64,000 bases of DNA from Yinghuangia sp051388915 (GTDB lineage Bacteria; Actinomycetota; Actinomycetes; Streptomycetales; Streptomycetaceae), in NCBI RefSeq assembly GCF_051388915.1, contig NZ_JBPKBH010000013.1:1-64000 (forward strand). Direction: 5' to 3'. Each line of letters opens with the position of its first letter. Positions within the stretch are counted from its first letter, which is position 1. Under the pieces are notes generated by a model. The model worked only from the letters and a program-made list of their open reading frames with translations. It was not told the DNA's origin and ran no database searches. A program made the translations under genes and the position numbers. Positions 6,414-15,046 of this stretch are shown here, one piece after another.

Positions 6414-8254
6414 GAGGCCGCCGGGGCGGCGTCGTCGGGCACCAGGCCCGCCGCGCGCGCGAGTTCGAGGTCCAGGGCCTCACGGCGCATGCGCTGGTCG
6501 ATGTAGAGCAGCACGAGGGCGGCGGCGCCGAACGGGAAGGTCAGGCCGTACGAGATCACCGTCCCGACGCCGAGCAGCATCATGTCGCCGAACGACGTGG
6601 GCACCGCAGTGCCGTAGACCGACGAGAAGCCGGCCGCGAAGGTGAAGGGCAGCTGCACGATGCTGCCGATGATCGCGGTGAGCAGCCAGATGAGCAGCGT
6701 GATGCCGAGGACGCGCCACCAACTGCCGGTCACCAGCTTGCGGGAGCGGACGAGCGCCTTGCGTACCGTCTGCTTCTCCAGGATCAGTGCGGGGCTGGAG
6801 AGTTGCAGCAGGACGTACGCGTAGATCGCGAGACCGGCGCCACCGAGGGCGCCGAGGACGATCAGCGCCCCGCCCGCGTCACCGGCCGCGAGAGCCAGGA
6901 TCAGGCCGGGGACCATGCAGGCGACCACCAGGCCGATCGGGATCAGGAACGTCATCACCGAGACGCCGAGCAGCCGCAGCAGCAACGGGCGTGCGCCGGA
7001 CCAGGCCTGACCGACCGTCATGCCCTTGCCGAGAACGGCCCGGCTGACGACGAGCGTCAGGATGCCGGTGATGATGAGCTGCCCGAGCAGCATCACGACG
7101 ATCAGGACCGCGCTCGACCCGAGCACCGGGCCGAGGACGTCGAGGAGTTCGTCGGTGTCCGGGTCGGACTCGTCGAGGACGGACGTGTCGACGTTGCGGA
7201 GCATCGCCCACTGCGCGGGAATCACGATCGCCTGGGTGATGACGGCGACGACGAGCGACAGCCCGATCATCACCTTCCAGTGCGTGCGCATCGCGGCGAC
7301 CGCGCCGTCCAGCAACTCGCCGACGCCGAGCGGGCGCAGCGGGATGATGCCGGGTTTCGCGGCGGGAAGGTACGGCCCACGCCACCCCTGCGGTGCACCC
7401 CATCCGGGCCCACCGGGGCCGCTCGGCGCACCCCAGCCGTGCGTCGGCTGCTGCCCACCGCCCGGCACGCCCCACCCTCCGGCGGGCGGCGGCTGCTGCG
7501 GTGCCCACCCCTGCGGCGTCCCGGGCGCCTGCGGCGGAGGCGGCGCACCCCCGCCGGGCAGCCCCCACCCACCCCCGGCCGCCGGCGGCTGCTGAGCCGA
7601 CCACCCAGGAGGGACATCGGGCGCCGCGGGCTTGTCCAGATCGGGTACGCCGCCGGAGTGGGTGCCGTCGGCCGCATCAGACGTGCCCCTGGTGCTGCCC
7701 GCGCCTGAGGTGCTGCCTGTGCCCGAGGTGCTGTCCGTGTCCGGCGTGCCACTCGCGTCAGAGGCGCCGCCTGCGTCAGAAGCGCCACCCGCTTCCGAAC
7801 CGGCCGCGGACGGCCGACTGTCCTGCACCGCGGCCTCGTCGTGCGCGGTGGGGGCGGGGGCCGCTACGGAGGAGCCCGGATCGTCCGTCCCCGAACCCGA
7901 ATGCGAGCCCCGGCCCGCAGCTGGGCCCGTGTCCCCCGGCGCGCCCGAGCGCGGCCCCTCCGAACTCTCCCCTCCCGAACCAGGTACGCCCCAACCCGGT
8001 TCCTCCGACGCCCGCTCCTCGCGGCGGCCGTCCGGCTCGCGGTCGTCGCCGGGCGCGGGGGAGGCGGCATTGTCTGTGCGTGCCACTCCGGCGTCGCGGG
8101 CGTCGCCGTGCGCGCGGGGCTCCTGGTCGTCCGCGGTGGAGGTGCCTTCGCTTGCGGGGGCGGCCTCGGAGTCGGGGGCGGGCGACTGCGGAGACCGACG
8201 CGGGTCGTCGGGCCCCGGTGAATCCGGTGTGGCCCTGCCCGGGGAGTCCGTCAT
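6410..8254 (-). CDS. Large membrane protein with disordered N-terminal half (GDPD membrane-domain/DUF7847-like)
   Basis: A 614-residue protein, first gene of the operon; ATG 8254 has AAGGAG 8 nt upstream. Residues 1-310 are predicted disordered: Ser/Asp/Glu/Gly-rich with short repeats (GTPDTDSTSGTGSTSGAG region), then Gly/Pro/Gln/Trp-rich units (GWGVPGGG, GWAPQQPP). The C-terminal half begins IIPLRPLGVGELLDGAVAAMRTHW, typical of the glycerophosphoryl-diester-phosphodiesterase membrane domain, and has about six TM segments. No phosphodiesterase catalytic domain is present, so enzyme activity is not implied. Position suggests the integral-membrane component of the MoxR/DUF58 module. Confidence 0.85.
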   Translation of the reverse strand: MTDSPGRATPDSPGPDDPRRSPQSPAPDSEAAPASEGTSTADDQEPRAHGDARDAGVARTDNAASPAPGDDREPDGRREERASEEPGWGVPGSGGESSEGPRSGAPGDTGPAAGRGSHSGSGTDDPGSSVAAPAPTAHDEAAVQDSRPSAAGSEAGGASDAGGASDASGTPDTDSTSGTGSTSGAGSTRGTSDAADGTHSGGVPDLDKPAAPDVPPGWSAQQPPAAGGGWGLPGGGAPPPPQAPGTPQGWAPQQPPPAGGWGVPGGGQQPTHGWGAPSGPGGPGWGAPQGWRGPYLPAAKPGIIPLRPLGVGELLDGAVAAMRTHWKVMIGLSLVVAVITQAIVIPAQWAMLRNVDTSVLDESDPDTDELLDVLGPVLGSSAVLIVVMLLGQLIITGILTLVVSRAVLGKGMTVGQAWSGARPLLLRLLGVSVMTFLIPIGLVVACMVPGLILALAAGDAGGALIVLGALGGAGLAIYAYVLLQLSSPALILEKQTVRKALVRSRKLVTGSWWRVLGITLLIWLLTAIIGSIVQLPFTFAAGFSSVYGTAVPTSFGDMMLLGVGTVISYGLTFPFGAAALVLLYIDQRMRREALDLELARAAGLVPDDAAPAAS

Positions 8255-8425
8255 CGAAGTCGCTCCTTGTTCCTGGTGGGTGGCGGTCAATCGTGGCATG
8301 TTTTTGCCCGGACTTGATGATCGACTCCCGCTTTCCCGCTGTGCCGGGTGCGGGTTGTCGGTATATGCCGTACCCGCCCCAACCGCGACGACGCGGCGCG
8401 CGTCCCGGGCGGGCACACTCGTGGC

Positions 8426-9520
8426 ATGGACAATGCCCCCGCACACGCCGCCGACGACTGGTCGCCCCGGCCCGCGTACTGGCTCGACGACGTCCCGACC
8501 GCCTACGGCCACGGACCCGCGGTGGTTCTCCTCGACCAGACCCGGCTGCCGCACGAGGAGGTGCGTCTCGTGTGCAGCGACGTGCCCACCCTGGTCGACG
8601 CCGTCCGCCGGCTCGTCGTGCGCGGCGCGCCCGTGCTCGGCATCGTCGGCGCCTACGGGGTCGCTCTGGCGGCCGCGCGCGGGGACGACGTCAAGGCCGC
8701 CGTCGCGGACATCGCCCAGGCGCGGCCGACCGCGGTGAACCTCGGCTGGGGCGCGCACCGTGCCTTCGCCGCGTGGGAGGCGTCCGGCGGCGACGCCCTC
8801 GCCGCGCTGCGCGAGGCCCGGGCCGTGCACGACGAGGACGCGCGGGCGAGTGCCGCGATGGCCGCGCACGGGGCGGCGTACGCGTCCGACCTCGTCGCCG
8901 ACCGCCCGCTCCGCGTCCTGACGCACTGCAACACCGGTGCGCTGGTCTCCGGAGGAGAGGGCACCGCGCTGGCCGTGGTGCGTGAGCTGCACCGCGCCGG
9001 GCGCCTCGGGCAGCTCTGGGTGGACGAGACGCGCCCGCTGCTCCAGGGCGCGCGGCTGACCGCGTACGAGGCCGCGCAGACCGGCATGCCGTACGCCGTC
9101 CTCGCCGACAACGCGGCCGGCTCGCTGTTCGCGGCCGGGGAGGTGGACCTTGTCGTCGTCGGCGCGGACCGCATCGCCGCGGACGGCGCCACGGCCAACA
9201 AGGTCGGCACGTACCCCCTGGCCGTCCTGGCCCGGCACCACGATGTGCCGTTCGCCGTGGTCGCGCCGATGAGCACGGTCGACCTCGACACCCCCGGCGC
9301 GGACGGGATCGTCGTCGAGCAGCGGGACGGCGGCGAGGTCACGGAGTTGTCCGGTTTGCCGCTCGCGCCGCCGGGCAGTCCTGCGTACAACCCGGCTTTC
9401 GACGTGACGCCGCCCGAGCTGATCACCGCGATTGTCACAGAATCAGGCGTTTTGTCGCCGGTAAGTGCGATCGCGATTGCTCGGATGAGTGCAGGTCACG
9501 ATCCGGTAATGCGACGATGA
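8426..9520 (+). CDS. mtnA: S-methyl-5-thioribose-1-phosphate isomerase
   Basis: A 364-residue protein. MtnA converts 5-methylthioribose 1-phosphate to 5-methylthioribulose 1-phosphate in the methionine salvage pathway. Family motifs are visible: RGAPVLGIVGAYGVALAA near the N terminus, LTHCNTGAL (catalytic Cys) around residue 165, VGADRIAADGATANKVGTYPLAVLA (catalytic Asp) around residue 245, and YNPAFDVTPPELITAIVTE at the C terminus. No clear Shine-Dalgarno precedes ATG 8426. The stop overlaps the mtrA start by 4 nt (ATGA), so mtnA and mtrA are probably co-transcribed, as in other streptomycetes. Divergent from the MoxR operon. Confidence 0.94.
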   Translation: MDNAPAHAADDWSPRPAYWLDDVPTAYGHGPAVVLLDQTRLPHEEVRLVCSDVPTLVDAVRRLVVRGAPVLGIVGAYGVALAAARGDDVKAAVADIAQARPTAVNLGWGAHRAFAAWEASGGDALAALREARAVHDEDARASAAMAAHGAAYASDLVADRPLRVLTHCNTGALVSGGEGTALAVVRELHRAGRLGQLWVDETRPLLQGARLTAYEAAQTGMPYAVLADNAAGSLFAAGEVDLVVVGADRIAADGATANKVGTYPLAVLARHHDVPFAVVAPMSTVDLDTPGADGIVVEQRDGGEVTELSGLPLAPPGSPAYNPAFDVTPPELITAIVTESGVLSPVSAIAIARMSAGHDPVMRR

Positions 9521-10203
9521 TGTCTATGAAGGGACGTGTCCTCATCGTCGACGACGACACCGCGCTGTCCGAGATGCTTGGCATCGTGCTGCGCGGCGAA
9601 GGGTTCGAGCCGTCGTTCGTGGCGGACGGCGACAAAGCTCTCCAGGTGTTCCGGGAGGTCAAACCGGATCTGGTGCTGCTCGACCTGATGCTGCCGGGAC
9701 GGGACGGAATCGATGTCTGCCGTCAGATCCGCGCCGAGTCAGGCGTGCCGATCGTCATGCTCACCGCGAAGAGCGACACGGTCGACGTGGTCGTCGGCCT
9801 GGAGTCCGGCGCGGACGACTATGTGATCAAACCGTTCAAGCCCAAGGAACTGGTGGCCCGGGTCCGCGCGCGGCTGCGCCGCGCCGAGGAGCCGACGCCG
9901 GAGCAGTTGGTCATCGGTGACCTGGTCATCGACGTGGCCGGGCACTCGGTCAAGCGGGACGGGCGCAACATCGCGCTCACCCCGCTCGAATTCGACCTGC
10001 TGGTCGCCCTCGCCCGCAAGCCCTGGCAGGTCTTCACCCGTGAGGTGCTGCTGGAGCAGGTCTGGGGCTACCGGCACGCCGCCGACACCCGGCTGGTCAA
10101 CGTCCATGTGCAGCGGCTGCGCTCGAAGATCGAGCGCGACCCCGAGCGACCCGAGATCGTGGTGACAGTACGCGGCGTCGGCTACAAGGCCGGCCCCGCC
10201 TGA
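9517..10203 (+). CDS. mtrA: Two-component response regulator MtrA
   Basis: A 228-residue OmpR/PhoB-family regulator. The receiver domain has the acidic pocket VDDD near residue 12, phosphoacceptor Asp56 in VLLDLMLPGRDG and Lys in VIKPFKP. A winged-helix DNA-binding domain follows (LTPLEFDLLVALARKPWQVFTREVLLEQVWGYRH). MtrA controls cell-wall, division, osmotic and developmental genes in actinobacteria, paired with MtrB and LpqB. The MMSMKGRVLIVDDDTAL start is as in streptomycete orthologues. ATG 9517 overlaps the mtnA stop, and mtrB starts one base after the mtrA stop. Confidence 0.97.
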   Translation: MMSMKGRVLIVDDDTALSEMLGIVLRGEGFEPSFVADGDKALQVFREVKPDLVLLDLMLPGRDGIDVCRQIRAESGVPIVMLTAKSDTVDVVVGLESGADDYVIKPFKPKELVARVRARLRRAEEPTPEQLVIGDLVIDVAGHSVKRDGRNIALTPLEFDLLVALARKPWQVFTREVLLEQVWGYRHAADTRLVNVHVQRLRSKIERDPERPEIVVTVRGVGYKAGPA

Positions 10204-10204
10204 C

Positions 10205-12628
10205 GTGGTGAACGACCGCCGTCCCGAACCGGGCCAGGGGTCCGGGGGACGGTTCCCGGACCGGTTCGGCGCCTTCCGAAGACCCGCGCGGACGCCGTCG
10301 CGCGAGTCCGACGTCGAGCGTGCCCGGACGCCGGAGGACGCCGGTCCGGAGCCGGACGCCGCGTCCGGGTCGGCCGTACCGCCGAAGCCGAGCGGACCGC
10401 CGCCGGGCGGTGCCGTGCCCGGTGGTCCCCCNNNNNNNNNNNNNNNNNNNNNNNNNNNNNNNNNNNNNNNNNNNNNNNNNNNNNNNNNNNNNNNNNNNNN
10501 NNNNNNNNNNNNNNNNNNNNNNNNNNNNNNNNNNNNNNNNNNNNNNNNNNNNNNNNNNNNNNNNNNNNNNNNNNNNNNNNNNNNNNNNNNNNNNNNCGGC
10601 GCCCCGGGCGCTCCGCCGGGCGGCGGTTCCGCACGTCCCGCCGCCCCGCGCGGCCTGTCGCCGGTGCGCCGGGGCTGGTCCGTCTGGACCCTCGCCCTGC
10701 GCCGCGCCCGCGGCGGCATCGGCCGCGTGGCGGCCGTATGGCGGCGCTCGATCCAGTTCCGCGTGGTGTCGACCACCCTCGTCCTGTCCGCCGCCGTCAT
10801 GGTGCTGCTCGGCATCGTGGTGGTGGGGCAGGTCCAGGGCGGCCTGCTCGACGCCAAGGTCGCCGGTGCCACCGCCCAGGCCGAGGGCGGCTTCCAGGTG
10901 GCCGAGACCCAGGCGTCCGACGGCGGCAACGAGGGCGCGCGCGCCACGCCGCCGGTCGGCACCGACCCCGCCAAGGGCTCGCTCGACATCAAGGACTGGC
11001 TGACCGGCCTGGTCGACCAGCTCTCCAGCGGCGGCAAGGGCCAGTACGACGTGGCCGTGCTCAGTCCGCCGGACAGCTCGCGCTACGGGCCCCGCTCGTC
11101 CGGCAACGTGCTGGCCGACCAGAGCGTGTCCGTGGAGCTGCGGCAGCGGATCCACCAGGTGTCGGGTGCGTCGTACCAGTTCACGAAGATCGTGCGGGAG
11201 TCGGACGAGGGCGGCGGCCGGTCCAGCACGCCCGGGGTCGTGGTGGGCCGCGAGCTGTCCGACCCTCGCGGCGACAAGTACCAGCTCTACTACTTCTTCC
11301 CGTTCACTCCCGAGGAGAAGACCCTCGGCCTGGTGCGCGGCACGCTCGCGACCGCGGGCGTCTTCCTGGTGCTGCTGCTCGTCGCGATCGCCGCGCTGGT
11401 CACCCGGCAGGTGGTGACACCGGTGCGGATGGCCGCGCGGATCGCCGAGCGGCTGGCCGCGGGGCGTCTGGAGGAGCGCATGCGCCTCAACGGCGAGGAC
11501 GATCTCGCGCGGCTGGGCTCGTCGTTCAACAAGATGGCCTCGAACCTCCAGAACAAGATCCGCCAGCTTGAGGAACTGTCGCGCATGCAGCGGCGGTTCG
11601 TGTCGGACGTGTCGCACGAGCTGCGCACCCCGCTGACCACCGTGCGGATGGCCGCCGACGTGCTGCACGAGGCGCGCGAGCGGTTCGACCCGGCCGTCGC
11701 GCGTTCGGCCGAACTGCTCCAGACGCAGTTGGACCGGTTCGAGGCGCTGCTGTCCGACCTGCTGGAGATCAGCCGCTTCGACGCGGGCGCCGCGGTACTC
11801 GACGCCGAGTCGTTCGACCTGCGGGTCATCGTGGGCCGCGTGGTCGACGCCGCCGAACCGCTCGCCGAGCGCCGCGGCGGCCGCATCGTCGTGAACGAGC
11901 CGGGCGTCTCGTGCATCGCCGAGGTCGACCCGCGCCGCATCGACCGCGTGCTGCGGAACCTCGTCGTGAACGCCGTCGAGCACGGCGAGGGACGCGACGT
12001 CGTGGTCAGCGTGGCGGCCGCCGCCGACGCCGTCGCGGTGACCGTGCGCGACTACGGGGTCGGCCTCAAACCGGGCGAATCCTCGCTCGTCTTCAACCGC
12101 TTTTGGCGCGCGGACCCGGCCCGGGCGCGCACCACGGGCGGCACCGGGCTCGGCCTGTCGATCGCGCTGGAGGACGCGCACCTGCACGGCGGCTGGCTGC
12201 AGGCCTGGGGCGAGCCGGGCGGCGGCTCGCAGTTCCGGCTGACGCTGCCGCGGGTCGCGGGCGGGGACCTCGTACGCTCGCCGCTGCCGCTGGAGCCGCC
12301 GGACTCGCGGGCGAACCGGGGGCTGAACCTCGCGGGGACGCCGTACCGCCGCGCGACGCGTCCCGGCCCCGCGGATCCGACCGACGCGCCCCCGGGTGCC
12401 GGGCCGGAGCCGCGCACCGCGCCGCGGACCGGCAACGGGGCGACGCCGGACGCGTCCGGNNNNNNNNNNNNNNNNNNNNNNNNNNNNNNNNNNNNNNNNN
12501 NNNNNNNNNNNNNNNNNNNNNNNNNNNNNNNNNNNNNNNNNNNNNNNNNNNNNNNNNNNNNNNNNNNNNNNNNNNCCGGCCCGACCGCGTACAAGACGTA
12601 CAAGAGCAAGGAAGGCGGCGGCCGATGA
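10205..12628 (+). CDS. mtrB: Two-component sensor histidine kinase MtrB (two internal unsequenced runs)
   Basis: About 807 residues if both N-runs are the right length. A disordered Pro/Gly/Arg-rich N terminus (partly N) leads to a first TM (FRVVSTTLVLSAAVMVLLGIVVVGQV), an extracellular sensor region, a second TM (ATAGVFLVLLLVAIAALVT), a HAMP domain, HisKA with phosphoacceptor His near residue 471 (DVSHELRTPLTT) and a HATPase (NLVVNAVEHGEG, DYGVGL, GTGLGLSIA). The kinase phosphorylates MtrA. The long N-terminal and C-terminal arms are low complexity, and the C-terminal arm contains the second N-run. The reading frame is kept across both gaps. The stop overlaps lpqB by 4 nt. Confidence 0.95.
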   Translation: MVNDRRPEPGQGSGGRFPDRFGAFRRPARTPSRESDVERARTPEDAGPEPDAASGSAVPPKPSGPPPGGAVPGGPXXXXXXXXXXXXXXXXXXXXXXXXXXXXXXXXXXXXXXXXXXXXXXXXXXXXXXXXGAPGAPPGGGSARPAAPRGLSPVRRGWSVWTLALRRARGGIGRVAAVWRRSIQFRVVSTTLVLSAAVMVLLGIVVVGQVQGGLLDAKVAGATAQAEGGFQVAETQASDGGNEGARATPPVGTDPAKGSLDIKDWLTGLVDQLSSGGKGQYDVAVLSPPDSSRYGPRSSGNVLADQSVSVELRQRIHQVSGASYQFTKIVRESDEGGGRSSTPGVVVGRELSDPRGDKYQLYYFFPFTPEEKTLGLVRGTLATAGVFLVLLLVAIAALVTRQVVTPVRMAARIAERLAAGRLEERMRLNGEDDLARLGSSFNKMASNLQNKIRQLEELSRMQRRFVSDVSHELRTPLTTVRMAADVLHEARERFDPAVARSAELLQTQLDRFEALLSDLLEISRFDAGAAVLDAESFDLRVIVGRVVDAAEPLAERRGGRIVVNEPGVSCIAEVDPRRIDRVLRNLVVNAVEHGEGRDVVVSVAAAADAVAVTVRDYGVGLKPGESSLVFNRFWRADPARARTTGGTGLGLSIALEDAHLHGGWLQAWGEPGGGSQFRLTLPRVAGGDLVRSPLPLEPPDSRANRGLNLAGTPYRRATRPGPADPTDAPPGAGPEPRTAPRTGNGATPDASXXXXXXXXXXXXXXXXXXXXXXXXXXXXXXXXXXXXXXXXGPTAYKTYKSKEGGGR
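10432..10596. other. Run of N inside the mtrB N-terminal region
   Basis: 165 undetermined bases. Both edges encode Gly/Pro/Ala-rich sequence (PPGGAVPGGP before, GAPGAPPGGGS after), so the missing stretch is probably a GC-rich Gly/Pro repeat. The length is a multiple of three and keeps frame. Confidence 0.99.
12460..12575. other. Run of N inside the mtrB C-terminal region
   Basis: 116 undetermined bases in the low-complexity tail of mtrB. After the gap the mtrB frame resumes as GPTAYKTYKSKEGGGR and stops where lpqB begins. Confidence 0.99.
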
Positions 12629-14499
12629 CCCGCGTACGTCCCACGCGCCGAGCCGACCGGGAGGAGCCGGCGGGCGAGGCGGCGCGGCGCCGCCGTCGGC
12701 CGGGCCGCGGACGCGTCGCCACCGTGCTGCGCGGCACCGCCGCCGCGTGCGCACTCGGCATGCTCGCGGCCTGCGCGTCGATGCCGAGCGGCGGCGGGGT
12801 CAAGGACGTCACGCACGACGAGGCGTCCGGGACCGAGGCCGACGAGCAGCAGGTGCGCGTCTTCGGCGTCCCGCCGCAGCCGGGGGAGGACCCGGTGGAC
12901 CTGGTCGACGGCTTCCTGGAGGCGTTGACCAGCGACGAGCCGGACTACCAGACCGCGAAGCAGTACCTGACGCCCCAGGCGGCGAAGAACTGGAAGCCCG
13001 ACGCCGGGATCAAGGTCGTGGACAAGACCCCGAGCGCGTACATCGGGCCGGGGCCGACCGCGGAGGACACCTCCGCGATCGTGGACGTCAAGAGCAAGCA
13101 CGTCGGCAGCGTCGACGACCAGTTCGCGTACGAGCCGCAGCCGGTTCCGTCCACCGAGGACAAGGTCGAGCTGACGGTCGTCAAGAACCAGGACGGCCAG
13201 TGGCGCATCGACGACCTGCCGGACGGCGTGACCCTGTCGCGCGCCGACTTCGAGCGGGTCTACCGGCCGGTCAACATGTACTGGTACGCCTCCTCCTCCG
13301 CCGAACCGATGCTCGTCCCCGACCCCGTCTACCTGCGCTCGCGGAACGCGCTGGCCACCACGCTGGTCCGCAAGCTCCTCCAAGGCCCGAACCGCTGGAT
13401 CGCGCCGGTCGTACGCTCCGACATCCCCGCGAACACCAGGCTCCTGGACCACATGGTCACGATCGACGACCGCCGCTACGTCGACCTCGCGCTGAGCAGC
13501 GAGACGCCGGTCGCGCCCGAGCAGTGCAAGCGCATGGCGGCGCAGGTGCTCTACACGCTCGGCCAGGTCTCCCGGGTCGACTCGGTGCGGCTCACCGTCG
13601 ACGGGCAGAGCTGCGAGCCGGTGTCGACGCGCGAGGCCGAGGAGTTCGACCCCGCCGCGACCTCGCCCACCGGGGCCACCGGCTACTTCCTCGTGCCGGG
13701 CACGAACTCGGTCTCGCTCGTGCAGTCCGAGGGGCCCCGGTCGGTGCCGGGGCAGTTCGGCGACGGGTCGCTGCCGCTCAATGAGATCGCCGTCGACCGC
13801 GAGGAGCAGCGCATCGCGGGGACGGGGCTCAGCGACGCCAAGCTCTGGGTCGGCGACATGGTCGCGGACGCCAAGGCCGAGCTGTGGGCCACCGCGGAGC
13901 CCGGGCACGTCTTCGAGCACCCCACCTGGGACGGGCTCGGCGGCCTGTGGGTCCTGGAATCCGTGGCGAACCAGGGTCCGCGGACCCTCTACTGGATCGA
14001 CCGGCAGGCGAAATACCGCGTCGAGGTCGAGGGCCTGGACGGCGGCAACATCACCAGCATCCGCATGTCGCCGGACGGGACGCGCATCTCGATGTTCGTG
14101 GACGAGGGCGGCGGCAAGGGCCGCGTCGTCATGGGCCGCGTCAACCGCGGCGTCAACCCGGCCAGCCGCGTCGAACCGATGGTGGTGGTCGACGGCCTGC
14201 GCCTGGTCGTCCCGGACCTCCAGGAACTCAAGTCCCAGTCCTGGCAGGGCGCCTCCCGCCTCCTCGTGCTGGGCAAGACCTCCGAGGCCTCGGTCTACCC
14301 CCAGTTCGTCGACATCGACGGCGGCAACGTCGCCCAGGTCAACAACCCCCCGTCCGGCGTCGTCAGCATGGCCGCCCCCAACGGCCGCGACCAACCCCTC
14401 CTCGCCGGCGCCACCGACGAACGCATCTACCGCCTCGAACCCGACGGCTGGAAGGCCGTAACCGGCACAAAGGGCCGAGAACCCATCTACCCCGGCTGA
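12625..14499 (+). CDS. lpqB: Lipoprotein LpqB, MtrAB accessory protein
   Basis: A 624-residue protein. An Arg-rich N terminus leads to a hydrophobic signal with lipobox LAAC near residue 50. A GerMN-like domain follows (around residues 210-330, LVRKLLQGPNRW, VARTLGQ-like segments), then a beta-propeller-like C-terminal domain (ISSIRMSPDGTRIS-type strands). LpqB binds the extracellular part of MtrB and modulates the kinase in mycobacteria. ATG 12625 overlaps the mtrB stop (ATGA). No strong terminator follows; an 81-bp tandem repeat lies downstream. Confidence 0.95.
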   Translation: MTRVRPTRRADREEPAGEAARRRRRPGRGRVATVLRGTAAACALGMLAACASMPSGGGVKDVTHDEASGTEADEQQVRVFGVPPQPGEDPVDLVDGFLEALTSDEPDYQTAKQYLTPQAAKNWKPDAGIKVVDKTPSAYIGPGPTAEDTSAIVDVKSKHVGSVDDQFAYEPQPVPSTEDKVELTVVKNQDGQWRIDDLPDGVTLSRADFERVYRPVNMYWYASSSAEPMLVPDPVYLRSRNALATTLVRKLLQGPNRWIAPVVRSDIPANTRLLDHMVTIDDRRYVDLALSSETPVAPEQCKRMAAQVLYTLGQVSRVDSVRLTVDGQSCEPVSTREAEEFDPAATSPTGATGYFLVPGTNSVSLVQSEGPRSVPGQFGDGSLPLNEIAVDREEQRIAGTGLSDAKLWVGDMVADAKAELWATAEPGHVFEHPTWDGLGGLWVLESVANQGPRTLYWIDRQAKYRVEVEGLDGGNITSIRMSPDGTRISMFVDEGGGKGRVVMGRVNRGVNPASRVEPMVVVDGLRLVVPDLQELKSQSWQGASRLLVLGKTSEASVYPQFVDIDGGNVAQVNNPPSGVVSMAAPNGRDQPLLAGATDERIYRLEPDGWKAVTGTKGREPIYPG

Positions 14500-14604
14500 C
14501 CCGCGCCCCGTCGCAGTTCCGCCCCGGACCACCCGGCCGCGCTTCCCCGCACCCGAGCACGCGTCGTCCGTCCCGACCGACAACGCCGGAAGCGGCCGTA
14601 CGCC

Positions 14605-14847
14605 CGCACAGCAGGCCTCCGCGACCCCGTCCGCCCACGACCCCACGTTTGGTCACCTGCCGCGTCCCTTCGCCGGTGTCCGTGCCGCACGGCAGGCCTC
14701 CGCGACCCCGTCCGCCCACGACCCCACGTCCCGTCACCTGCCACATCCCTTCGCCGGTGTCCGTGCCGCACGGCAGGCCACCGCGACCCCGACCCCCCAG
14801 GACCCCGCGTTTGGTCACCTGCCGCATCCCTTCGCCGGTGTCCGCGC
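14605..14847. repeat. 81-bp tandem repeat, three copies
   Basis: Three consecutive units start at 14605, 14686 and 14767. Each begins CGCACGGCAGGCC (first copy CGCACAG) and ends TTCGCCGGTGTCCG(T/C)GC; they differ at about 10% of positions. The unit is 27 codons long, so several frames stay open through it. It fills the lpqB-comF spacer; 14848-15046 shows nothing else I recognise. Confidence 0.92.
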
Positions 14848-15046
14848 CGAGCAGCGCCCCTGACCCGCGTGCTGCGCCGCCGCGCCCGGCGCCGCGAGGC
14901 TCGGTCACGTCCGTGGCCTGGTCCCCCCGCACCCCCGTGCCCTTCGGGTCGAACATGTGCACGGGGGTATACCCGATCGGCTTGTGTCGGTGTGGCGAAA
15001 CACGGAAAAGGCGGAAGAGCGGGGTCGTGTGCCGCACCGTGGAGGG

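Noticed and set aside
6410..8254. Glycerophosphodiester phosphodiesterase enzyme
   Set aside because: Only the membrane domain is present; the catalytic TIM-barrel motifs are absent.
14605..14847. Rho-independent terminator array or attachment site after lpqB
   Set aside because: The units are direct repeats without strong internal hairpins, and no integrase or tRNA is nearby.
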